From Chitinophagaceae bacterium (GTDB lineage Bacteria > Bacteroidota > Bacteroidia > Chitinophagales > Chitinophagaceae), in the NCBI GenBank assembly GCA_025963615.1, contig JAOQAL010000125.1, forward strand, positions 1 to 6,217: a DNA stretch of 6,217 nucleotides, written 5' to 3'. The notes beneath the pieces are model-generated. The model saw only the letters and a program-made list of their open reading frames with translations, had not been told where the DNA came from and did no database searches. Shown in pieces: positions 1-5,875 of this stretch. The translations under genes and the position numbers were made by a program. Positions within the stretch are counted from its first letter, which is position 1; each line of letters opens with the position of its first letter.

Positions 1-1161
1 GTACGCAAAAAACCTATACCGTTAGGAGGTTTATTTCTCGACCGGACTGATTTGTGGATGACGGAAGGCCAGTATAATTTTTCTAATGTCATAAAGTTTG
101 CAGAAGTATTAGTGGGAGGCAATTGGAAACAATATGTATTAAACAGTGAAGGAACCTTGTTTGCAGATAAACCCGGCCAACCGATTAAAATAAATGAGGT
201 GGGAGCCTATATACAGATCGGAAAGGAAATTATTAAAGATGTAGTAAAACTTACTGCCGCTGGCCGCTATGATAAAAATGAAAACTTTAAAGGTCGTTTT
301 ACCCCAAGGGTTACAGCAGTTATCAAACTGGCAAGAGATCATAATATCAGGCTTTCATTTCAGACAGCTTATCGTTTTCCAAGCACGCAGCAACAATGGA
401 TTGACCTGGATGTAGGAACCGGCCGACTGCTGGGGGCCAACAAGGCACTTTGGGAAAAGTATGATCTGATTAATAATCCTGGCTACGATCCTGCTACTGT
501 TCCACCACAAGGAAGCGAACTGATTAGGGTAAAATATATTGAAGTAAAACCTGAATCAGTTACCAGCTTCGAAGCAGGTTATAAAGCGCTTATTACCCCG
601 GACCTTTTGCTTGACGTGTATGGATATTATGGTAATTACCAGGATTTTTTAAGCAGGAGAGACGTTATCCAATTCCCTGGTGGCGTGCCTTCACCTACGT
701 ATAAGGGCTTCTCCGTTGTAGTGAATTCGCCGGAAAAAGTTAAAACCTATGGTTGGGGTGCCAGTCTTGAATGGAAATTACCCGCTGGATTTGTAGTTAA
801 TACAAACATATCTTCAGATAAAATAGACAATGTACCAACCGGCTTCCAGGCTTCGTTTAATGCACCTGCCTTAAGAACAGTACTGTCACTGGCTAATACA
901 GGTTTTGGTCAAACTAAATTAATTGGTTTCAACATAACCTGGCGTTGGCAGAAAGGATTTTTCTACGAAAATGATTTTGCACAAGGAGATTTGCCTGCCT
1001 TTCATGTTGTAGATGCTGCTATTACTTTCAAATGCCCTAAAATAAAATCATTAATAAAACTTGGTACGAACAATATGCTTAATCAGTATTACCGCACTGC
1101 AGTCGGTAATCCAAGCATTGGGGGATTGTACTACATAAGTTTTGCTTACAATGTTTTATAA
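1..1161 (+). CDS. TonB-dependent outer-membrane receptor, C-terminal beta-barrel part (5' end outside the window)
   Basis: The reading frame is open from base 1 to the TAA at 1159-1161 (386 codons). The first in-frame ATG at 52 is internal, so this is a fragment that has lost its signal peptide, plug domain and the first part of the barrel. The visible part shows alternating amphipathic beta strands with aromatic girdles. It contains a stretch typical of TonB-dependent receptors, RFTPRVTAVIKL followed by HNIRLSFQTAYRFPS (about residues 99-125), then ESVTSFEAGYKA and strands such as LLLDVYGYYGNYQDF. It ends in a last strand, YYISFAYNVL, closing on Leu rather than the more usual aromatic residue. 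Such receptors import large or scarce ligands across the outer membrane using TonB/ExbBD energy. The substrate cannot be read from this part. The FAS1 lipoprotein 30 bp downstream is probably in the same operon. Family assignment is firm; a SusC-type subclass is not demonstrated. Confidence 0.88.
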   Translation, partial: VRKKPIPLGGLFLDRTDLWMTEGQYNFSNVIKFAEVLVGGNWKQYVLNSEGTLFADKPGQPIKINEVGAYIQIGKEIIKDVVKLTAAGRYDKNENFKGRFTPRVTAVIKLARDHNIRLSFQTAYRFPSTQQQWIDLDVGTGRLLGANKALWEKYDLINNPGYDPATVPPQGSELIRVKYIEVKPESVTSFEAGYKALITPDLLLDVYGYYGNYQDFLSRRDVIQFPGGVPSPTYKGFSVVVNSPEKVKTYGWGASLEWKLPAGFVVNTNISSDKIDNVPTGFQASFNAPALRTVLSLANTGFGQTKLIGFNITWRWQKGFFYENDFAQGDLPAFHVVDAAITFKCPKIKSLIKLGTNNMLNQYYRTAVGNPSIGGLYYISFAYNVL

Positions 1162-1191
1162 GAAATTTTAAACGCTATTAAAAAAAAATTT

Positions 1192-2379
1192 ATGAAACGG
1201 AATATTAAAATATTCACCACTGCAGTACGGATAATTATATCGGCCATTATATTTATCTCCTGCAATAAAACCTTACCTGAACCTGAACCAATTACTACAA
1301 CTCCACCCGGGGGCTCTTCCATACTAAAACAATTGGATGATCCTGATTTCAGTATTTTAAAAGCTGCTGTAACCCGTGCGGGAACAGGCATTACAGGTCT
1401 TTTAGGTGATTCAACAGGCGTGTTTACATTTTTTGCACCCAATAACGCAGCATTTCAATTTTCAGGTATTCCAAGTGAAGCGGCCCTTGGCTTTTTCAGC
1501 CCGGGACTTTTAGATACCATATTGAGATATCATATCATTGGTGGACAGAAAATTATGTCAGCAGATATATCAACTGACTTTCCCAATATGTATCTGCAAA
1601 GCTCTTTTGTATTAGCACCACCTTCAGCCAGTTTACCTCCCGGCCTCCGGATGCCGGTTTTTCTTTCCAAAAGAGGAAACTTTGTGTGGGCAAATAATAT
1701 TCCTGTTATACAGGCAGACCTCGAGGCATCTAATGGAGTTATTCATAAAGTAGCCGCCCTGGTTGCGCCTCCGGCTAAGGCATTGTTTGAAAGAATAGCT
1801 GCCGACCCTGACCTGACTTATTTATATGCTGCGGTACAAAGAGCGGATAGCGGTGATGCGGCTAAAACATTACAATCTGCTTTGTCGAATCCGGCAGCAA
1901 ACCTGACTGTTTTTGCACCCACGAATCTGGCGTTTCGGCAAATATTAACTGGCCAGATTACGTTGGCGTTGATAGGACTGGGTTTGGATCCGGTTACAGC
2001 GTCTGCGACTGCTACGGCTTTGGCTTCTACACCTGCCGTATTTCAAAACCCTGCTTTATATGGTGCAATCAGCGCACAAACTGTGAAAGGCCTAGTGGTG
2101 TATCATATTTTAGGAACCAGGGCGTTCTCTGTAAACATTCCTGCTATCACCACGAATGTCCCAACCTTATTAAATACTGCCATCGCAGCCCATCCGGGAG
2201 TGGCCCTGCAGGCAACTTTTGGTGCAACAGGTGTAACCGCGGCGACGGTAAAAGGCCTTGCAAATCCTACGGCATCAAATATTCAGATTAATCCCACACC
2301 CGAACCCAACGGAACCAGCGACCAGCATTATATAAACGGTACCCTTCACAAAATAGATCAGGTGCTACGACCTCAATAA
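1192..2379 (+). CDS. Lipoprotein with two FAS1 (fasciclin) domains
   Basis: The 395-residue protein starts with a basic, hydrophobic leader ending in the lipobox-like IFISC, so Cys24 is the predicted lipidated residue. A Pro/Glu/Thr-rich linker (about 27-41) follows. Two FAS1 domains come next, each with the family's landmarks. Domain 1 (about 44-194) has VFTFFAPNNAAF (77-88), RYHII (112-116) and NGVIHKV (181-187). Domain 2 (about 196-395) has LTVFAPTNLAF (238-248), VYHIL (303-307) and the terminal NGTLHKIDQVLRPQ. FAS1 domains are cell-surface adhesion or ligand-binding folds. In Bacteroidota they occur on exported lipoproteins, often near TonB-dependent receptors, so a role as surface partner of the upstream receptor is inferred from the 30-bp spacing. 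Domain 2 carries an Ala/Thr-rich insert around residues 262-290. The ATG at 1192 follows an A-run with no Shine-Dalgarno, which is normal for the phylum. Whether the lipoprotein faces outward is not resolved. Confidence 0.9.
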   Translation: MKRNIKIFTTAVRIIISAIIFISCNKTLPEPEPITTTPPGGSSILKQLDDPDFSILKAAVTRAGTGITGLLGDSTGVFTFFAPNNAAFQFSGIPSEAALGFFSPGLLDTILRYHIIGGQKIMSADISTDFPNMYLQSSFVLAPPSASLPPGLRMPVFLSKRGNFVWANNIPVIQADLEASNGVIHKVAALVAPPAKALFERIAADPDLTYLYAAVQRADSGDAAKTLQSALSNPAANLTVFAPTNLAFRQILTGQITLALIGLGLDPVTASATATALASTPAVFQNPALYGAISAQTVKGLVVYHILGTRAFSVNIPAITTNVPTLLNTAIAAHPGVALQATFGATGVTAATVKGLANPTASNIQINPTPEPNGTSDQHYINGTLHKIDQVLRPQ

Positions 2380-2399
2380 TAACAGAAGATATCTTTATG

Positions 2400-2542
2400 A
2401 AGAGGCTGTCTTAAGAGGTAATTTTAAAATAATCCCGCAGAGTTGTTGAGAAAGTAAAGATCGATTCGTAACAGTTCATCTCTTTGCGTTCTTTGCTTCT
2501 TTGCGACCTTTGCGTGAAACATTCCTTTTAAGACCGCCTCTT
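2400..2542. mobile_element. MITE-like non-coding element with terminal inverted repeats
   Basis: The left arm AAGAGGCTGTCTTAAGAGG (2400-2418) and the right arm CCTTTTAAGACCGCCTCTT (2524-2542) are reverse complements at 17 of 19 positions. They enclose about 105 bp with no ORF, including a TTTGCG-type tandem array. This fits a miniature inverted-repeat element, or a structured intergenic repeat lying between convergent genes. The right arm ends 2 bp before the stop codon of the minus-strand gene. The GAGGCTGTCTT-type end resembles insertion-sequence termini as I recall them, but I cannot name a parent element. No convincing target-site duplication is visible. Alternatively the arms could fold as a long-range hairpin acting on both converging transcripts. 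Confidence 0.5.
2481..2516. repeat. TTTGCG-type short tandem array (four degenerate 8-9 bp units)
   Basis: Four consecutive units read CTTTGCGTT (2482-2490), CTTTGCTT (2491-2498), CTTTGCGAC (2499-2507) and CTTTGCGTG (2508-2516), followed by AAAC. The array lies inside the inverted-repeat element, just before its right arm. Similar CTTTGCG-rich motifs are, to my recollection, scattered through intergenic regions of many environmental Bacteroidota genomes, but this cannot be verified from the window. Confidence 0.6.
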
Positions 2543-2544
2543 GA

Positions 2545-3474
2545 TCAGCTTAATGTTTTGGTGGTTTCCCCTATCAGTAACCCGTTATGATAAAGCCGGA
2601 TCCGGTATATCCCTTTTATGAATTTATCATAATCGAGAGAAAAGGTCAATGGCTTTTTTTCACCCTGGATATAATCAAATTTTATTTTTCGGGTGAATAG
2701 TTTACCGTGTTCTTTTTTTGTATCAAAGGTTCCCGAATCCCAGATTTCATTGGTAATTACGGTGCCATCCGGCTCGGATAATACAACATATATTTCTGTA
2801 TTGGAAAATTCTGCGACGTTATTTTGAGCCATAAAAGAAACGACAACTTTATTAGCACTTTTTGCTTCTGAAGTTTCCGTTTCCGTACCAGGCGATGTCT
2901 TAGCGTCTACCATGGTCAGTCTTAATTCAGAGGCAACGAGTGTGGAAGCCGGGATTACCATTTTCTTTATTTCTTCATTTTTAGAATCCAGGCTGGAAAA
3001 ATCCGCATGAAATTCTTTGACCTCCTCACTAAGCTGATTAAGTTCCCCATTTAATTTTTTTCTTTCCTTTTCGGATGACGTGCTTTCAATTATCAATTGA
3101 TCAATCAAAGCCTGAAGCTCCCGGATTTTACTTTTAGCAGCTTTCAATTCTTCCTTTGTTATGTTTTTGTTGCTGAGAATTCTGTTGATTTCATTTTGCA
3201 GTTTTGAAATGGCTGTTAACCGGATATGCAGCCGGCCCTGGAGTGAGTCGCGGTTGGCAAAAGCTGAGTCAATCGTTTCACCCATTTCATTAACAGATGA
3301 GGCATACAACTTCTGTAAGGAATCCCGGATGGCTTCTGCCATACCCGATGTATCCTTGATCATTACTGCGTTTATTTTATTTGAATACTGGTTTTTGTCA
3401 TACAAGTGATAAACCCAGGTGCCGACAAGGCCAAAAGCAAGCAGCAGCATCAATAATGACTTTCCGTCGTTCAT
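2545..3474 (-). CDS. Membrane-anchored coiled-coil protein, paralogue of the neighbouring upstream gene (function unknown)
   Basis: The protein has 309 residues from the ATG at 3474. A longer frame starts at a TTG at 3504, but the ATG is preferred because the membrane helix then begins right at the N terminus and lines up with the paralogue. Residues 6-25 form one hydrophobic helix ending in GTWVYHLYDKN. A Lys/Glu/Leu-rich coiled coil follows (about 45-172), with RDSLQKLY (50-57), RDSLQG (75-80) and NKN (102-104). A C-terminal beta-rich domain (about 176-309) carries IYVVLSEPDGTVIT and ends with YHNGLLIGE (295-303). The same landmarks occur in the gene at 3619-4593, so the pair arose by duplication. 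This copy lacks the soluble N-terminal extension and the KKGGLFG tail. I do not recognise a characterised family. A structural or scaffold role at the inner membrane is only inference. An intrinsic terminator upstream suggests separate transcription. Confidence 0.82.
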   Translation of the reverse strand: MNDGKSLLMLLLAFGLVGTWVYHLYDKNQYSNKINAVMIKDTSGMAEAIRDSLQKLYASSVNEMGETIDSAFANRDSLQGRLHIRLTAISKLQNEINRILSNKNITKEELKAAKSKIRELQALIDQLIIESTSSEKERKKLNGELNQLSEEVKEFHADFSSLDSKNEEIKKMVIPASTLVASELRLTMVDAKTSPGTETETSEAKSANKVVVSFMAQNNVAEFSNTEIYVVLSEPDGTVITNEIWDSGTFDTKKEHGKLFTRKIKFDYIQGEKKPLTFSLDYDKFIKGIYRIRLYHNGLLIGETTKTLS

Positions 3475-3492
3475 AAAAATACTTGTAAGGTG

Positions 3493-3500
3493 AAAATATA
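3493..3500 (-). promoter_or_regulatory. Possible -7 box for the 2545-3474 gene
   Basis: On the minus strand TATATTTT stands 18 bp before the ATG at 3474 and matches seven of the eight positions of the Bacteroidota -7 consensus TAnnTTTG (n free). No clear TTG-type -33 element lies at the expected distance. The upstream gene's terminator at 3561-3590 means some promoter is needed in this 86-bp gap. Weak support. Confidence 0.3.
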
Positions 3501-3560
3501 GCAATCAATTGAAGAATATTACAGGTATTTTCCGAAGGCTAACGAACTTACAATGTACAT

Positions 3561-3590
3561 AAAAAAACCGTCTCGTATATAACGAGACGG
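3561..3590 (-). terminator. Intrinsic terminator of the 3619-4593 gene
   Basis: A perfect 9-bp stem, CCGTCTCGT (3568-3576) with ACGAGACGG (3582-3590), closes a 5-nt loop. On the minus strand it is followed by a run of seven T (A-run at 3561-3567 on the plus strand). It begins 28 bp after the TAA of the upstream coiled-coil gene. Stem, short loop and T-run together make a textbook Rho-independent terminator pointing leftward. Confidence 0.9.
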
Positions 3591-3618
3591 CTGAAGTTGT
3601 AGGAAATAAAAACTTCAA

Positions 3619-4593
3619 TTAACCGAATAAACCACCTTTTTTAAGAGTTCTTGTGCCTTCACCAATTTTGAACCCATTATGATAAACTTCAATTTTATAA
3701 TCGCCTCTCTGGAAATCAGTCTGACGGAGAGGAACTTGTACGTTCTTATGAGTTCCCTGCTCATATTCAGTGGGTACTTTTGACGTAAATGCTTTTTCAC
3801 CATCAGTACGTGTGGTAAGTGACCCTGAACCTAAAGCCGGATCAGTAACTACTTTACCATCAGGCGCTGTTACAATTACATACAAATCAGCAGCACCAGA
3901 TTTTGCAATGCGGTTTTCCACATCAAAGGAAATTACCAGTTTGTCGACGCGCTTTGCGGTTGAGGTAACTTTTTCTTTTCCGTTTTTCTTTTCGTGAATC
4001 GGAGTAATCTGAATGTTTGAAGCACTGAATGTAGAACCTACATCAACAGTTGATTGCAATTCCTGCTTTTCTGAAGTTGTAGTAGCCAGGTTTTGTTCAA
4101 CAACCTGCTTTTCTGCAGAAAGCTGCGTGTTTGACGCCGTTAACTGCTGATTTTCTCCACTGAGACGTGTAACCTCAGCTTCCAATCCATCGATTTTGCC
4201 ATTCAGATCGGCAATAAGGGTCTTGGCATGTGCTAATTCAGCCTGGGTAGCATTCTTATTCTTTAGGATGGTGTTGATCTGGGTCTTCAGCTTGGCAATA
4301 TCAGTTTGTCTTTCAGACAACTGACCTTGAAGATTGTTATTATTACCTGTTAATGAATCCAGGCGGATCGTAACATCATCATACATTTGTTTCAGAGAAT
4401 CTCTTTGAGACAAATAGCCTACGCTTTGTTGTTCCGTTTGCTGAAGCTTTTCCCCTGTTTTATTTTTATCATACAGTAGGTAGCCCCAAGTGCCTAAAAG
4501 GCCTGCGGCCAATATACCAATCAGTATATTTTTGGAACCGCTTTTTTGTGGTTCATTCTGCGGGTTGGCAGAAGGATAATTTGTTTCTGTCAT
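3619..4593 (-). CDS. Membrane-anchored coiled-coil protein with C-terminal beta-rich domain (function unknown)
   Basis: This 324-residue protein has a polar Asn/Pro/Gln-rich N-terminal tail (1-21) and one membrane helix (22-41) ending in GTWGYLLYDKN. A long coiled coil follows (about 45-185), with RDSLKQMYDD (64-73), NKN (112-114) and many Leu/Gln/Glu heptads. A C-terminal domain (about 190-317) holds LYVIVTAPDGKVV (237-249) and YHNGFKIGEGTRTL (304-317), then the tail KKGGLFG. The same order of elements recurs in the downstream gene at 2545-3474. The single anchor plus coiled coil suggests an elongated, probably oligomeric envelope protein. Topology is ambiguous because lysines flank both sides of the helix. 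The coiled coil would make SMC-like or kinesin-like database hits misleading. The ATG at 4593 has no Shine-Dalgarno. A weak -7-like TAAATTGG lies on the minus strand at 4649-4656. I recognise no characterised homologue. Confidence 0.85.
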   Translation of the reverse strand: MTETNYPSANPQNEPQKSGSKNILIGILAAGLLGTWGYLLYDKNKTGEKLQQTEQQSVGYLSQRDSLKQMYDDVTIRLDSLTGNNNNLQGQLSERQTDIAKLKTQINTILKNKNATQAELAHAKTLIADLNGKIDGLEAEVTRLSGENQQLTASNTQLSAEKQVVEQNLATTTSEKQELQSTVDVGSTFSASNIQITPIHEKKNGKEKVTSTAKRVDKLVISFDVENRIAKSGAADLYVIVTAPDGKVVTDPALGSGSLTTRTDGEKAFTSKVPTEYEQGTHKNVQVPLRQTDFQRGDYKIEVYHNGFKIGEGTRTLKKGGLFG

Positions 4594-4722
4594 TGTTGAA
4601 GGTTTTAGTCCTGAAATTTTTGTTTTTGAGATTTTTTAAAGCATTTTCCAATTTAGCTCCTCTTCCAGCTATTGAAAAGTGGTTCGAACCCATAATTCCG
4701 AAAACCGTGCCAGATTCGCGTG

Positions 4723-4750
4723 GAGGTTATCAACTAATGTCAATAACCTC
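4723..4750. promoter_or_regulatory. Inverted repeat upstream of holA, candidate operator
   Basis: GAGGTTAT (4723-4730) and ATAACCTC (4743-4750) are perfect 8-bp reverse complements with a 12-bp spacer. The centre lies about 52 bp before the holA ATG, so the right arm ends 24 bp before the -7 box. This could be a binding site for a dimeric regulator or a hairpin in a leader. With one occurrence and no known regulator, chance is not excluded. Confidence 0.35.
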
Positions 4751-4774
4751 TAAAATAAAAGGATTTTAACGTTG

Positions 4775-4782
4775 TATCTTAG
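4775..4782 (+). promoter_or_regulatory. Bacteroidota-type -7 box of holA
   Basis: TATCTTAG matches TAnnTTTG with one mismatch (A for the third T) and sits 6 bp before the ATG at 4789, inside a GTATCTTAGCGCC context common at promoters of this phylum. Transcription would start at or very near the start codon, giving a leaderless or almost leaderless mRNA. A TTG-type -33 element is not evident in the A-rich stretch upstream. Confidence 0.5.
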
Positions 4783-4788
4783 CGCCTT

Positions 4789-5787
4789 ATGAGTGAGGAT
4801 AAGATCATACTGGACTGGCAAAAGGGCGTTTTTAAGCCTGTTTACTGGCTTGAAGGGGAGGAGGAGTATTTTATTGATAAAGTGATGGATTATGCTGAAC
4901 ACCAAATCCTGACCGAAGCCGAAACGGGTTTTAATCTCACCGTTTTTTATGGTAAAGATGCAGACTGGGCCGCCATAATCAATGCCTGCCGCCGGTACCC
5001 CATGTTTTCCGGGAAACAGGTAGTTCTTTTAAAAGAGGCCCAGCAAATGCGGGACCTGGATAAATTGGAGACTTACATTGATAAGCCACTACAGTCAACG
5101 ATTTTTGTAATTTCCTACAAGGAAAAAAAAGTGGATGGCAGGACGAAACTGGCAAAAACACTGAAGGAAAAAGGAGTTATGCTGACTACAAAAAAAATGT
5201 ATGACAGTCAGCTGCCTGAATGGACAAAAGAATTGGTGGAAAAAAAAGGCTTCTCCATATCGCAAAAAGCTTTGCGCCTCGTGGTAGATCATATTGGAAA
5301 TGATCTTAACCGCATTGAAAACGAAATAGAAAAACTTTCCCTAAATCTGGGTAAACGAAAAAATATTACAGAGGAAGACATCGAAGAATATGTGGGGGTG
5401 AGCAAGGATTTCAATGTTTTTGAATTACAGGCAGCCCTCGCCAGCCGCGATATCGGGAAAGCCATCCGGATTATTCAGTATTTCGATGCCAATCCTAAGG
5501 TGGCGCCGATACAGTTGGTGCTACCGTCGCTTTATGGATTTTTCAGCAAGGTGTTTATGATTTACGGTGTTCATTCAAAAGATGAAAAAACGATTTCGCA
5601 GGCGCTCGGCGTTCATGCTTTTTTTATTAAAGACTATATGAAGGCCGCCCAGGCATATACCTATTCCGGGGTTGAAAAAATTTTACTATTGCTCCACAAT
5701 TATAATCTCAAAAGCGTCGGGATTAATAATGTGGGTACCCGGGATGCTTCCTTATTAAAAGAAATGATCGTAAAAATGATTGCGTAA
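4789..5787 (+). CDS. holA: DNA polymerase III subunit delta (clamp loader)
   Basis: HolA is the wrench subunit of the clamp-loader complex: it binds and opens the beta sliding clamp so that it can be loaded on primed DNA. The 332-residue length fits the family. The N-terminal domain shows PVYWLEGEEEYFIDKV (17-32), the family's degenerate nucleotide-binding start with GEEEYF in place of a working P-loop. YPMFSGKQVVLLKEAQ (70-85) matches the conserved beta-interacting region with its hydrophobic Met-Phe pair. The middle has GNDLNRIENEIEKL (170-183), a strong HolA signature. SKDFNVFELQAALASRD (205-221) opens the C-terminal collar domain, which runs on through a helical region to the end. The ATG at 4789 lies just after a -7-like box and gives a full-length N terminus. 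It is divergent from the coiled-coil gene and followed 88 bp on by a lipoprotein gene. No key region is missing. Confidence 0.95.
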   Translation: MSEDKIILDWQKGVFKPVYWLEGEEEYFIDKVMDYAEHQILTEAETGFNLTVFYGKDADWAAIINACRRYPMFSGKQVVLLKEAQQMRDLDKLETYIDKPLQSTIFVISYKEKKVDGRTKLAKTLKEKGVMLTTKKMYDSQLPEWTKELVEKKGFSISQKALRLVVDHIGNDLNRIENEIEKLSLNLGKRKNITEEDIEEYVGVSKDFNVFELQAALASRDIGKAIRIIQYFDANPKVAPIQLVLPSLYGFFSKVFMIYGVHSKDEKTISQALGVHAFFIKDYMKAAQAYTYSGVEKILLLLHNYNLKSVGINNVGTRDASLLKEMIVKMIA

Positions 5788-5829
5788 ATGCATTGCCCTG
5801 GTTATTAATAATCGCATTTATTTATGCAA
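5780..5829 (+). other. Weak inverted repeat spanning the holA stop codon
   Basis: TTGCGTAAA (5780-5788) can pair with TTTATGCAA (5821-5829) through nine pairs, one of them G-U, with further TGC/GCA pairing inside if a bulge is allowed. It overlaps the TAA at 5785-5787. No T-run follows, so it is a poor intrinsic terminator. It may be a 3'-end stabilising hairpin or chance in A/T-rich DNA. Confidence 0.25.
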
Positions 5830-5875
5830 CTTGCAGCTTTACAAATTGACTGGTTTTAAATCTCTATTTCACTTT

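Noticed and set aside
52..1161. Treating ATG 52 as the true start of the receptor gene
   Set aside because: The same frame is open to base 1 with barrel-like sequence, and no signal peptide follows the ATG.
1146..1442. 98-codon minus-strand frame over the receptor/FAS1 junction
   Set aside because: It is antisense to the FAS1 signal peptide and first domain; its hydrophobic stretches are only the mirror of that coding sequence.
2400..2542. CRISPR-like repeat array
   Set aside because: The repeat units are only 8-9 bp and have no spacers between them.
3619..4593. Possible SMC-like or chromosome-segregation protein
   Set aside because: There is no Walker A or B motif, no hinge and a single N-terminal membrane anchor; the likeness is generic coiled-coil composition.
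4676..4692. GGTTCGAACC (4681-4690), resembling a tRNA T-arm
   Set aside because: Neither strand offers a matching acceptor stem, D-arm or anticodon arm within tRNA distance, and the T-stem itself is incomplete. It is a 10-bp palindrome, probably chance.
4548..4769. 73-codon plus-strand frame across the divergent intergenic region
   Set aside because: It overlaps the antisense start of the coiled-coil gene, has no recognisable domain and covers the presumed promoter region.
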